Assembly: GCA_026645375.1 (NCBI GenBank)
Contig: JAPFFX010000069.1
Coordinates: forward strand, 1 to 14,274
Origin: Citricoccus sp. WCRC_4
GTDB taxonomy: Bacteria > Actinomycetota > Actinomycetes > Actinomycetales > Micrococcaceae
Direction: 5' to 3'
DNA: 14,274 bases
The notes below the pieces were generated by a model. That model saw nothing but the letters and a program-made list of their open reading frames with translations, made no database searches and was not told where the DNA came from. A program made the position numbers and the translations under genes. Below, one piece after another: positions 1 to 7,718 of the stretch (positions are counted from its first letter, which is position 1; the number at the start of each line of letters is the position of its first letter).

Positions 1-1286
1 CCGGGCAGCGGGGTGGCCACCACGTGCTCGCGGGAGATCTTCGTGGTCGCCTTCCCGGACGCCTCGGCCGGGGGCTCCCCGATCGGTTCGGCCTCCCCGG
101 CCGGCGTCACCAGGGGCCGCAGCCCGGCGAAGACCCCGACGACGTCGGCCCGGCTCAGCGGCTCGGCCAGCACCGCGTTGGCGGTGTCCAGCAGGTAGTC
201 GATGTCCTGCCTCGTGGCCGCCGGCTGGTCCGGTCCGAGGTCCCAGGACGTGTCCGTGGTGCCGATGATCCAGTGCCGGCCCCAGGGGATGACGAACAGC
301 ACCGATCTCTCCGTGCGCAGGATCAGCCCGGAGGTCGAGGTGAACCGGTCCCTGGGCACCACCAGGTGGATGCCCTTGGCGGCGGTGACCCGCGGCATGC
401 CCTCCGTGAGGGGGTGTTCGGTGCCGTCCGGGCCGCGCACGGGGATCCGCCCCGTCCAGACGCCGGTGGCGGTGATGACGCGGCGGGCGTGGACGGTGTG
501 GCGCTCGCCCGTCTCCCGGTCGAGGACCTCGACACCGGTGATGCCGGTGATGCCGACGGCCGATGGCCCGGTGTCGGCTCCGGTGCCGGTGCCAGTGCCA
601 ATGCCGGTGCCGGTGCTGGTGCCGGTGCTGGTGCTGGTGCCGGTGCTGGTGCCGAGGTAGGCCGTCACCTGCACGCGGGAGGCGCAGTGGGCGCCGTGCG
701 TGGCCGCGGTGCGCACCAGCTCGATCACGAGCCTGGCGTCATCCACCTGGGCGTCGTAGTAGCGGATCGCCCCGACGTGGCTCTCGGGCCGCAGCCCGGG
801 CGCGATCCGGGACACGGCCGCGCGGCCCAGGTGCCGGTGGACCGGCAGGTGTCCGGTCCGGCCGGCGGCCATCCCGTCATAGAGCGCGAGGCCGGCCCCC
901 ACGTAGGGCCGCTCCCAGGCCTTGGCCAGGGGGTACAGGAAGGGCACGGGCCGGACCAGGTGCGGGGCGATGTCCTCGACCAGCCGGCCCCGCTCGCGCA
1001 GGGCCTCGTGGACGAGGGGGAAGTCCAGCATCTCGAGGTAGCGCAGCCCGCCGTGGACCAGCTTCGAGGAGCGCGAGGAGGTGCCCCAGGCGTAGTCGGT
1101 GGCCTCGACCAGTGCGGTGGACAGCCCGCGGGTGGCCGCGTCCACCGCGGTGCCGGCGCCGACCACTCCCCCGCCGATGACGAGCACGTCCAGCGGGCGC
1201 TCGGGCGTGGTGGCGGCCAGGACCGAGAGCGCCCGCGACCGGGACCTCGGCCCCAGGGCCCCCGCCGGCTCCACCGTCCTCGGCAT
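1..1286 (-). CDS. glpD: Glycerol-3-phosphate dehydrogenase, aerobic FAD type (3' end cut by window edge)
   Basis: FAD-dependent enzyme that oxidises sn-glycerol 3-phosphate to dihydroxyacetone phosphate and passes electrons to the membrane quinone pool. Translated from the complement, 428 codons are present. A Rossmann dinucleotide-binding motif IGGGVVGAG lies at residues 37-45, and the GlpD hallmark SSRSSKLVHGGLRYL at about 70-84. The conserved stretches KGIHLVVPR, IIGTTDT and FAGLRPLVTPAGE follow, all in family order. About 150 C-terminal residues of the usual 570-600 lie outside the window. The ATG is 6 bp after the guaB3 stop, so the two are probably cotranscribed. Odd feature: residues 212-236 are a Gly-Thr/Ser-Thr low-complexity tract, inserted just before the segment leading to ATGVWTG. 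The identity of the family is clear; the start could be slightly further downstream. Confidence 0.93.
   Translation of the reverse strand, partial: MPRTVEPAGALGPRSRSRALSVLAATTPERPLDVLVIGGGVVGAGTAVDAATRGLSTALVEATDYAWGTSSRSSKLVHGGLRYLEMLDFPLVHEALRERGRLVEDIAPHLVRPVPFLYPLAKAWERPYVGAGLALYDGMAAGRTGHLPVHRHLGRAAVSRIAPGLRPESHVGAIRYYDAQVDDARLVIELVRTAATHGAHCASRVQVTAYLGTSTGTSTSTGTSTGTGIGTGTGTGADTGPSAVGITGITGVEVLDRETGERHTVHARRVITATGVWTGRIPVRGPDGTEHPLTEGMPRVTAAKGIHLVVPRDRFTSTSGLILRTERSVLFVIPWGRHWIIGTTDTSWDLGPDQPAATRQDIDYLLDTANAVLAEPLSRADVVGVFAGLRPLVTPAGEAEPIGEPPAEASGKATTKISREHVVATPLP
579..653 (-). repeat. Hexanucleotide tandem repeat (GGCACC/AGCACC) inside glpD
   Basis: On the coding strand about 12 units of GGCACC or AGCACC, with a few degenerate copies (GGCATT, GGCACT), encode an alternating Thr-Gly/Thr-Ser run at GlpD residues 212-236. 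It is followed by a smaller ITGITG echo near 536-550. The unit length is a multiple of three, so gain or loss of units would keep the reading frame. Typical GlpD proteins have a short loop at this place. Confidence 0.85.
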
Positions 1287-1292
1287 GGTGGC

Positions 1293-2429
1293 TCAGATCT
1301 CGCGGGTCGGGGCCACGAGGACCTCGACCTTCTGGAACTCCTTGACGTCCGAGTAGCCGGAGGTGGCCATGGCCCGCTTCAGGGCCCCCATCAGGTTGGA
1401 GGTGCCGTTGGTGTGGTGGCTCGGGCCCCAGAGCACCTCCTGCAGGGTGCCGACGGTGCCGACCTCGGTGCGGTCGCCGCGGGGCATGTCCGCGTGGGCG
1501 GCCTCCCCGCCCCAGTGCCAGCCGCGGCCGGGGGCCTCGGTGGCGCGGGCCAGGGCGGCGCCGAGCATCACGGCATCGGCGCCCATGGCCAGGGCCTTGA
1601 CGATGTCCCCGGAGGTGCCCACGCCGCCGTCGGCGATCACGTGCACGTAGCGGCCGCCGGACTCGTCCATGTAGTCCCGCCGTGCCTCGGCGATGTCCGA
1701 GATGGCGGTGGCCATCGGCACCCGGATGCCCATGGCCCGCCGGGTGGTGGAGGAGGCGCCGCCGCCGAAGCCGACGAGCACGCCGGCGGCACCGGTGCGC
1801 ATCAGGTGCAGGGCCGGGGTGTATCCGGCCGCGCCGCCCACGATCACGGGGACGTCGAGTTCGTAGATGAACTTCTTCAGGTCCAGTGGCTCGCGGTTCT
1901 GGGACACGTGCTCGGCGGACACCGTGGTGCCGCGGATGACGAACATGTCCACGCCGGCGGCCAGCACGGTCTCGTAGTACTCCCGGGTGTGCTGCGGGGT
2001 CAGGGACCCGGCCACCACCACTCCGGCCTCACGGATCTGGGCCAGGCGCTCGGTGATGAGCTCGGGCTGGATGGGCTGGGAGTAGATCTCCTGCAGTCGC
2101 CGGGTGTTGGACGGCGAGTAGTTGGTCGGCTCGAACGCGGCGATCTCCTCGATCACCGGGGTGGGGTCCTCGTAGCGGGTCCACAGTCCCTCGAGGTTCA
2201 GCACGCCCATGCCGCCGAGCTTGCCCAGGGCGATCGCGGTGTCCGGGCTCATCACGGAGTCCATCGGGGCGCCGATGACCGGCATCTCGAACGTGAACGC
2301 GTCGATCTGCCACCCGATGGAGACGTCCTCGGGGTCCCTGGTGCGCCGCGTGGGCACCACCGCGATGTCATCCAGTGCGAATGCCTGACGTCCCCGCTTG
2401 CCGCGGCCGATCTCGATCTGCTGAGTCAC
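1293..2429 (-). CDS. guaB3: GuaB3 family IMP dehydrogenase-related protein
   Basis: A 378-residue (beta/alpha)8 protein of the IMPDH/GMP reductase superfamily without a CBS (Bateman) insert. It shows GAPMDSVMSP (residues 53-62), VPVIVGGAAGYTPALHLM (193-210), the phosphate-binding segment IADGGVGTSGDIVKALAMGADAVMLG (265-290) and the GuaB3-type C-terminus SGYSDVKEFQKVEV. In the catalytic loop, the cysteine of classical IMPDH (GSICTTR) is replaced by Ser227 in GGGASSTTR. From memory, loss of this Cys is usual in actinobacterial GuaB3, so ordinary IMPDH activity is unlikely and the role remains uncertain. The start is GTG at 2429, preceded by a weak GGAAAG. It lies 21 bp after the AEC permease stop and 6 bp before glpD, all on one strand. 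No separate promoter is obvious in the 21-bp gap. Confidence 0.9.
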   Translation of the reverse strand: MTQQIEIGRGKRGRQAFALDDIAVVPTRRTRDPEDVSIGWQIDAFTFEMPVIGAPMDSVMSPDTAIALGKLGGMGVLNLEGLWTRYEDPTPVIEEIAAFEPTNYSPSNTRRLQEIYSQPIQPELITERLAQIREAGVVVAGSLTPQHTREYYETVLAAGVDMFVIRGTTVSAEHVSQNREPLDLKKFIYELDVPVIVGGAAGYTPALHLMRTGAAGVLVGFGGGASSTTRRAMGIRVPMATAISDIAEARRDYMDESGGRYVHVIADGGVGTSGDIVKALAMGADAVMLGAALARATEAPGRGWHWGGEAAHADMPRGDRTEVGTVGTLQEVLWGPSHHTNGTSNLMGALKRAMATSGYSDVKEFQKVEVLVAPTREI

Positions 2430-2450
2430 GCTTTCCAGCCTAGTGCAGGC

Positions 2451-3392
2451 TCACGGCCCCAGCAGGATCGCCACCACCAGGATGACCGGCAGGGACAGCA
2501 CGGCGGAGGTGAACACGATATCCCGCACCAGCAGGTTGGGCAGCCTGAACTGGCTGGAGAACAGGAAGACGTTCTGAGCGGTCGGCAGCGCGGCCATGGC
2601 CACGACGCCGAAGAGTTCCATGCCCTGCAGTCCCCACGCGTAGTGACCGAGGAGCCACGCGGTGAGCGGCATCAGGATCAGCTTGATGAAGGATCCCCAC
2701 GCGATGTCCGGGACCAGCGCGCGGTCCCGGAACGGGCGCTGCGAGGCCAGCGAGAGGCCGAACAGGAACAGCAGCAGGGGGATGGAGGCCCGGCCGAGCA
2801 TGTCCATCGGCGTCCAGATGGCCTCGGGCGGGACCCAGTCCACGAGTGCGAGGACGGCGCCGGCGGCCGTGGCGACGGTGACCGGGTTGGCCACGGACCT
2901 GAGCACCGTCCGACCCAGGCGCGGCTGGGAGGACCCGGCCTGGCGGGAGCACCAGCCGAAGACCGTGAGGTAGACCGGGGCGATCAGCAACAGCTGGGTC
3001 ACCAGCACGGACACGGCCGGCGCCGAACCGCCCACCGCGTAGATCGCGATGGGCAGCCCGATGTTCCCGGCGTTGACGTAGGAGGAGGCCATGGCCCCGA
3101 CGGCGGTCTGGCCGGCGGTGCGCTTGAGCACCAGCCAGCTGCCGAGGGCGTAGCAGCCTCCGGCCACGACCGCCGTGACGAGGGCGACGGGGGCATAGAC
3201 GCCCATCAGCGTCCCCAGGTCGATCTCCGCCACCAGCACCACCATGAGCAGTGGATTGGTGACGTAGTAGATGGCCGGGGTGAGGCCCTGCTGGATGAGG
3301 GCCGTGGTGGCCCGCGGAAGGAGCGCGGCGGCCAGCAGCCCGATCCCGGCGATGACCAGGACGATGCTGAAGCCGAGGAGCACTCCTTCCAC
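2451..3392 (-). CDS. AEC (auxin efflux carrier) family permease
   Basis: Integral membrane transporter of about 313 residues, the usual size for the family. Hydrophobic segments occur near residues 5-25, 38-57, 66-86, 125-147 and again through the C-terminal half, consistent with the 5+5 helix layout. The AEC hallmark SSYVNAGNIGLPIAIYAVG is at about residues 103-121, and a second conserved segment, FGVVAMAALPTAQNVFLFSSQF, lies in the last third. Start: GTG at 3392, 23 bp after the gudD stop, gives a protein that begins directly with the first membrane helix. The open frame extends to 3455, but that would overlap gudD and add a charged leader. Family members carry small organic acids such as malonate. 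Its place as the last gene of the glucarate operon, which has no GudP-type symporter here, suggests a role in moving an aldarate or a pathway acid. The substrate and direction are inference. Confidence 0.85.
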   Translation of the reverse strand: MEGVLLGFSIVLVIAGIGLLAAALLPRATTALIQQGLTPAIYYVTNPLLMVVLVAEIDLGTLMGVYAPVALVTAVVAGGCYALGSWLVLKRTAGQTAVGAMASSYVNAGNIGLPIAIYAVGGSAPAVSVLVTQLLLIAPVYLTVFGWCSRQAGSSQPRLGRTVLRSVANPVTVATAAGAVLALVDWVPPEAIWTPMDMLGRASIPLLLFLFGLSLASQRPFRDRALVPDIAWGSFIKLILMPLTAWLLGHYAWGLQGMELFGVVAMAALPTAQNVFLFSSQFRLPNLLVRDIVFTSAVLSLPVILVVAILLGP

Positions 3393-3415
3393 GGGCGGCG
3401 GGTTCCCGGTCCGCG

Positions 3416-4744
3416 CTAGCGGACGAGGCAGGGTCGCTTGGCGTCGAACTCCCACCCCGGGATCAGGTACTGCATGGACACGGCGTCATCGCGGGCGCCC
3501 AGGCCGTGCTCGAGGTACAGCTGGTGCGCCTCCACCAGGCGCTCTCGGTCCAGCTCGATGCCCAGGCCCGGCGCGTCCGGCACGCGGACCTCGCCACCGG
3601 AGATCCGCAACGGATCGGTGGTGAGGCCCTGGCCGTCCTGCCAGATCCAGTGGGTGTCCAGGGCGGTGATCTCCCCCGGCGCGGCGGCGCCGACGTGGGT
3701 GAACATGGCCAGGGAGATGTCGAAGTGGTTGTTCGAGTGTGAACCCCACGTCAGGCCGAACTCGTGGCACATCTGCGCCACGCGGACGGAGCCGGCCATG
3801 GTCCAGAAGTGCGGGTCGGCCAACGGGATGTCCACGGCGTTCGTGCGGACGGCGTGGGCCATCTGCCGCCAGTCCGTGGCGATCATGTTGGTGGCGGTCT
3901 GCAGGCCGGTGGCGCGGCGGAACTCGGCCATCACCTCGCGGCCGGAGAACCCGCCCTCGGCCCCGCAGGGATCCTCGGCGTAGGCCACGACGCCCTGCAT
4001 CCGCCGGCCGAGCCGGATCGCGTCCCGGAGCAGCCAGCCGCCGTTGGGGTCCAGCGTGATGCGAGCGTCCGGGAACCGCTCCTTGAGCGCCGTCACCGCG
4101 TCCACCTCGAGGTCGCCGGACTGGACGCCGCCCTTGAGCTTGAAGTCCTGGAAACCGTAGCGCGCCTGCGCCGCCTCGGCCAGGCGCACCACGGCCTCCG
4201 GGGTCATGGCCTGCTCACGGCGCAACCGCTCCCAGTCGTCCGCCCCGCCCGGTTCCCTCAGGTAGGGCAGGTCGGTGCCGTCCGGATCGCCGACGTAGAA
4301 CAGGTACGCCAGCATCGGCACGGACTCCCGCTGCTGGCCATCGCCCAGCAGCTCGGCCACGGGGACCCCGAGGAATTGTCCGTGCAGGTCCAGCAGCGCG
4401 GACTCGATCGCCGTGACGGCATGCACGGTGGTGCGCAGGTCGAAGGTTTGCAGACCGCGTCCACCAGCGTCCCGGTCGGCGAAGGCAGTGGCGATCTCCC
4501 GCAGCAGGCTGCGGTACCGGGACACCGGTTGGCCGGTGATCCGGAGCCCCGCCTCCTCGAGGGTGCCGCGGATCCCCTCCCCGCCGGGCACCTCCCCCAG
4601 GCCCGTGCGGCCCTCGGAGTCGGTGATGATGACGATGTTGCGGGTGAAGAACGGCCCGTGCGCCCCGGAGAGGTTCAGCAGCATCGAGTCGTGCCCCGCC
4701 ACGGGCACGACCTCGATGCCGGCGATCGTGGGCTGAGCGGTCAT
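3416..4744 (-). CDS. gudD: D-glucarate dehydratase
   Basis: Enolase-superfamily enzyme (EC 4.2.1.40) that removes water from D-glucarate (and often L-idarate) to give 5-dehydro-4-deoxy-D-glucarate. The protein has 442 residues, against 446 for E. coli GudD, and is very similar through the barrel. The catalytic set is complete: Lys202 and Lys204 of FKLKGG, metal ligands Asp232 (LDPNGG), Glu257 (AEDPCG) and Asn286 (ATNMIATDW), then Asp310 and the His336 base of GSHSNNHFD. Most are offset by exactly three from the E. coli numbering. The C-terminal signature GARDDAVSMQYLIPGWEFD is also present. The ATG at 4744 has a strong GGAGG upstream and overlaps the stop of the dehydrogenase gene in an ATGA, which implies translational coupling. 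The longer open frame to 4801 lies within the upstream gene and is unlikely to be used. Confidence 0.97.
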   Translation of the reverse strand: MTAQPTIAGIEVVPVAGHDSMLLNLSGAHGPFFTRNIVIITDSEGRTGLGEVPGGEGIRGTLEEAGLRITGQPVSRYRSLLREIATAFADRDAGGRGLQTFDLRTTVHAVTAIESALLDLHGQFLGVPVAELLGDGQQRESVPMLAYLFYVGDPDGTDLPYLREPGGADDWERLRREQAMTPEAVVRLAEAAQARYGFQDFKLKGGVQSGDLEVDAVTALKERFPDARITLDPNGGWLLRDAIRLGRRMQGVVAYAEDPCGAEGGFSGREVMAEFRRATGLQTATNMIATDWRQMAHAVRTNAVDIPLADPHFWTMAGSVRVAQMCHEFGLTWGSHSNNHFDISLAMFTHVGAAAPGEITALDTHWIWQDGQGLTTDPLRISGGEVRVPDAPGLGIELDRERLVEAHQLYLEHGLGARDDAVSMQYLIPGWEFDAKRPCLVR

Positions 4745-6360
4745 CGATCGCCTCCGGTCTCGAGCGTGATCTCGCCGTCGATCCGGCGGTTCAGGTGCCA
4801 CGGGTTGGCACTGCGCACCGGTGCCGGCAGCAGTGCCTCGGGAAGGTCCTGGTAGGCCACCGGACGAAGGAAACGCTCGATCGCCAGGGTGCCGACCGAC
4901 GTCGTCCGCGAGTCCGAGGTGGCCGGGAACGGGCCGCCGTGGACCATGGCGTGGCCGACCTCGACACCGGTGGGCCAGCCGTTGGCGAGGATGCGTCCGA
5001 CCTTGCGCTCCAGTTCCGGGATGAGCGGTGCCGCGGCGGCGTGGTCGGCCTCGGTCAGGTGCAGGGTGGCCGTCAGCTGGCCCTCCATGGCGCGGGTGGC
5101 CGTGATGAGCTCGTCCGGGGAGGAATACCGGATGAACAGCGAGGCTGCGCCGAAGATCTCCTCGTGGAGCACCTCGTTGGACTGGAAGGTGTCCACGTCG
5201 GTGCCGTAGACCACCGGGGCCGGTGCGTTCTCGGTGGCCCCGTCCTGGCCCTGGCCCACCTCGGCGACACCCCGCTGCGCGGACAGGTTCGCGACGCCGT
5301 CGGTCCAGGACTTCGCGATACCGGCGGTGAGCATGGTCTGCCCGGCCTTCTCGGCCAGGACTCGGGACACGGCGGCGGAGAAGCGGTCACCCGCCTCGCC
5401 GGCCGGGACGAACACGAGCCCCGGGGCGGTGCACAGCTGGCCGGAGGAACCGGTCAGTGAGGTCACGAAGGCGGCGGCCAGCGAGTCCACGTCCTCCTGG
5501 CTCCCGGCGAGGGCCCCGGCGAAGAAGTAGACCGGGTTGATCGAACTCATCTCGGCGTACACCGGGATCGGCTCCGGACGGGCGGCGGCGGTGGCCATCA
5601 GCGCGGTTCCGCCGCTCCGGGAACCGGTGAAGCCGATGGCCTTGATCCTCGGGTCCGCGGCGAGCGCCTGGCCCACCGAGGAACCGGGTCCGTAGACGAG
5701 GGAGAACACGCCCGGGTGCAGTCCGAGCTCCCGCACGGCGTCGGTGATGGCCTGGCCGACGATCTCCCCCGTGCCGGGGTGGGCGTTGTGCGCCTTGAAC
5801 ACCACGGGACAACCGGCGGCCAGTGCCGAGGCGGTGTCACCCCCGGCGGTGGAGAAGGCCAGCGGGAAGTTGCTGGCACCGAAGACGCCCACCGGGCCCA
5901 ACGGGACCTTGCGCTGGCGGATGTCCGCACGCGGCATCGGGGTGCGGTCCGGCTGGGCGGGATCGACGCGGACCCCGTGGTGGTCGCCCTGGCGGACGAC
6001 GCGGGCGAAGAGCCGCAGCTGGCCGGTGGTGCGGCCGGTCTCCCCGGTCAGCCGCGCCTCGGGCAGCCCGGTCTCGGCCATGGCGCGGACCACGAGCTCG
6101 TCCCGGACGGCGTCGATGTTCTCGGCGATCCTGTCCAGGAAGTCCGCGTGGGTCTTCGGGTCAAGGGTGCTGAAGGAGGCGAAGGCCTCCTCGGCGGCGG
6201 CGGTGGCGCGGGCCAGCTGCTCGTTGTCGATGAGCGAGTACGCCGGCTCGAGCCGCTCGTTGGTGGCCGGGTCGTGGCCGTGGGCGGTGCCGCCGTTGCC
6301 CGGCAGTGATTCGCCGGCGATGATCGAGTGGCCGGTCAGTGCGGTCTGGGTCGAGGTCAT
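4741..6360 (-). CDS. 2,5-dioxovalerate (2-oxoglutarate semialdehyde) dehydrogenase
   Basis: NAD(P)-dependent aldehyde dehydrogenase (EC 1.2.1.26), the last step of glucarate breakdown, converting 2-oxoglutarate semialdehyde to 2-oxoglutarate. The 539-residue protein has the ALDH core: Asn164 in FGASNFP, Lys189 in VVFKAH, FTGSRSGG at 244-251, Glu270 in VYAEMSS, catalytic Cys310 in GQLCTAPG and the HEEIFG motif at 399-404. The pattern PVGVFGASNFPLAFSTAGG and the C-terminal MVHGGPFPATSDSRTTSVG are typical of the KGSADH (type III) subfamily rather than of betaine or succinate-semialdehyde dehydrogenases. The ATG at 6360 has AAGGAG seven bases upstream. The frame stays open to 6543 but that region overlaps kdgD. 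It follows kdgD by 25 bp and is coupled to gudD by an ATGA overlap. Confidence 0.95.
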   Translation of the reverse strand: MTSTQTALTGHSIIAGESLPGNGGTAHGHDPATNERLEPAYSLIDNEQLARATAAAEEAFASFSTLDPKTHADFLDRIAENIDAVRDELVVRAMAETGLPEARLTGETGRTTGQLRLFARVVRQGDHHGVRVDPAQPDRTPMPRADIRQRKVPLGPVGVFGASNFPLAFSTAGGDTASALAAGCPVVFKAHNAHPGTGEIVGQAITDAVRELGLHPGVFSLVYGPGSSVGQALAADPRIKAIGFTGSRSGGTALMATAAARPEPIPVYAEMSSINPVYFFAGALAGSQEDVDSLAAAFVTSLTGSSGQLCTAPGLVFVPAGEAGDRFSAAVSRVLAEKAGQTMLTAGIAKSWTDGVANLSAQRGVAEVGQGQDGATENAPAPVVYGTDVDTFQSNEVLHEEIFGAASLFIRYSSPDELITATRAMEGQLTATLHLTEADHAAAAPLIPELERKVGRILANGWPTGVEVGHAMVHGGPFPATSDSRTTSVGTLAIERFLRPVAYQDLPEALLPAPVRSANPWHLNRRIDGEITLETGGDR

Positions 6361-6385
6361 GGTTGCTCCTTCGGTCTGGAGGGTC

Positions 6386-7330
6386 TTAGGACACCAACGC
6401 CGGGGTTGCCGCACGCACCCCGGTCCGCTCGATGAGGGCGGACAGGTCGCTGTGGTCCTGCTCGGAGAGGTCGTGCAGCGGAGGACGGACGACGCCGGCC
6501 TGGCGGCCGACTGCCTGCAGCCCGGCCTTGACGATGGAGACACCGAAGCCCTTGCCGCGGTCGCGGATCTCCAGGTAGGGAAGCACGAAGCGATTGAGCT
6601 TCTCGGTGACGGCCTGCCGGTCCTGGCGGCGCACGTCCGCGTAGAACTCGAGGGCGAATTCGGGGATGAAGTTGAACATCGCCGAGGAGTAGGTGCTCAT
6701 GCCCAGCTGCAGCAGCGGCAGGGCGTAGGTCTCGGCGGTCGGCAGCCCGCCCAGGTAGAACATCCGGTCACCGTTGCGGGCGTAGACCTTGGCCAGGTGT
6801 TCGATGTCGCCGATCGCGTCCTTGAAACCGATGAAGTTCTCGTGGCGGCGGGCCAGCTCGGCGACGGTTTCGGCCGAGTAGATGGCGTTGGCACGGTTGT
6901 AGACGATGACGGCTGTCCGGGTGGAGCCGATCACGGCGGAGGCGTGTTCGAGCAGCCCCTGCTGGTCGCACTCGGTCAGGTAGGGCGGCAACAGCAGGAT
7001 GCCCTCGGCGCCGGCGTCCTCGGAGGAACGAGCCTGAGTGATGGCCTGCCGGGTGGCCCCTCCCGCGGAGCCGAGCACCGGCACCTCGGGGCGGGAGGAC
7101 TCGACGGCGGCACGGACCACCTGTGCGTGCTCCTCGTTCGTCAGGGAGAAGCCCTCCCCGGTGCCGCCGGCAGCGAACAGGCCCGCGACGTCGTGGCCGG
7201 ACTGCCAGGCCACGTGCTCGCGCAGGGCGGCCTCATCCACGGACAGGTCCTTCGCGAACGGGGTGACCGGGAAGGACAGCAGGCCCTCCTTGAGGCGAGC
7301 GGCGAGTTCGAGCGGGGTGTAGTGAGCCAT
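6386..7330 (-). CDS. kdgD: 5-dehydro-4-deoxyglucarate dehydratase (decarboxylating)
   Basis: Class I aldolase-fold enzyme of the DHDPS/NAL family (EC 4.2.1.41). It dehydrates and decarboxylates 5-keto-4-deoxyglucarate to 2-oxoglutarate semialdehyde. The protein has 314 residues. The family motif AAGGTGEGFSL is at 53-63, the catalytic Tyr144 in VYNRAN and the Schiff-base Lys170 in FIGFKDAIGD. GTGEGF and the YNRAN context favour KdgD over dihydrodipicolinate synthase. Start choice: the ATG at 7330 (MAHYTP) has GGAGG nine bases upstream. An in-frame ATG three codons earlier would sit directly against this site, and the frame open to 7447 would begin inside the promoter region. It is the first gene of the glucarate operon, so it is likely the most directly controlled by the upstream promoter and operator-like repeats. 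Confidence 0.95.
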   Translation of the reverse strand: MAHYTPLELAARLKEGLLSFPVTPFAKDLSVDEAALREHVAWQSGHDVAGLFAAGGTGEGFSLTNEEHAQVVRAAVESSRPEVPVLGSAGGATRQAITQARSSEDAGAEGILLLPPYLTECDQQGLLEHASAVIGSTRTAVIVYNRANAIYSAETVAELARRHENFIGFKDAIGDIEHLAKVYARNGDRMFYLGGLPTAETYALPLLQLGMSTYSSAMFNFIPEFALEFYADVRRQDRQAVTEKLNRFVLPYLEIRDRGKGFGVSIVKAGLQAVGRQAGVVRPPLHDLSEQDHSDLSALIERTGVRAATPALVS

Positions 7331-7403
7331 GAAGAGCATCCTCCTGATCAGCAGCGCGGGACTCCGAGCTGGGGTTGGACGGCGTCCGTGCCGTTCTTCT
7401 TCC

Positions 7404-7433
7404 ACGGTAGGAAGAGGAATCATGCCTGTCCAA
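7404..7433 (-). promoter_or_regulatory. Probable promoter of the kdgD-ALDH-gudD-AEC operon
   Basis: Reading the minus strand, TTGGAC (7433-7428) is followed after 18 nt by TACCGT (7409-7404), which fits the actinobacterial TAnnnT -10. The predicted transcript would start near 7397, about 67 nt before the kdgD ATG. The -35 hexamer and the adjoining AGGCAT are shared with the promoters proposed for the permease operon and for ridA. Assigned by pattern only. Confidence 0.45.
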
Positions 7434-7438
7434 GGCAT
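7422..7438. promoter_or_regulatory. Inverted repeat overlapping the -35: ATGCCT-N5-AGGCAT
   Basis: A 17-bp palindrome with perfect 6-bp arms (7422-7427 and 7433-7438). It covers the proposed -35 of the glucarate operon promoter. Such a site could be bound by a dimeric repressor, but the regulator is not identifiable from the window. Confidence 0.5.
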
Positions 7439-7453
7439 TCTTTGCATACTTCA

Positions 7454-7468
7454 ATACCCTTCAGGTAT
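7454..7468. promoter_or_regulatory. Second inverted repeat upstream of kdgD: ATACC-N5-GGTAT
   Basis: A 15-bp palindrome with 5-bp arms, centred 31 bp (about three helical turns) upstream of the first one. Its half-site has the same AT(G/A)CC form as that of the first palindrome. This may be a second operator for the same protein. Confidence 0.4.
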
Positions 7469-7672
7469 CGCAATGAGGACATTTCCCCACCGGACCCGAA
7501 GGAGAGAACGAGAAAAGAGCCCACCCGGCGCCTCGCGCCGGAACGGGCCGTGACGCCGGGGCGGAGCGGGCAGGGCCGCGAGCAGTCGAGGACTGACCGC
7601 GAACGGCCCACGGTCACCACCGCCCCGGGAGCGGTCGCACCTGCTGCAGCAGCACATGGCACCGGGACTCAC

Positions 7673-7705
7673 CCAGTCAGCTACCCCCTGGGGGCAGCTG
7701 ACTGG
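7673..7705 (-). terminator. Strong hairpin, probable terminator of the M24 operon
   Basis: Arms CCAGTCAGCT (7673-7682) and AGCTGACTGG (7696-7705) enclose an inner CCCCC/GGGGG stem. The whole 33 bp is a near-perfect palindrome with a single internal mismatch. There is no T-tract on the minus strand after it, as is common for actinobacterial hairpin terminators. It lies downstream of the M24 stop at 7760 and upstream of the glucarate promoter, so it would insulate the two operons. Confidence 0.6.
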
Positions 7706-7718
7706 CCTGCCGGTCCGT

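Noticed and set aside
24..3419. Very long open frame of 1131 codons on the plus strand
   Set aside because: It lies opposite glpD, guaB3 and the AEC gene, has low-complexity Gly/Ala/His/Arg-rich translation and no family motif. It is the antisense shadow usual in high-GC DNA.
7641..7652. Perfect palindrome CTGCTGCAGCAG
   Set aside because: Simple CTG/CAG composition in GC-rich DNA, with no relation to a promoter or gene start.
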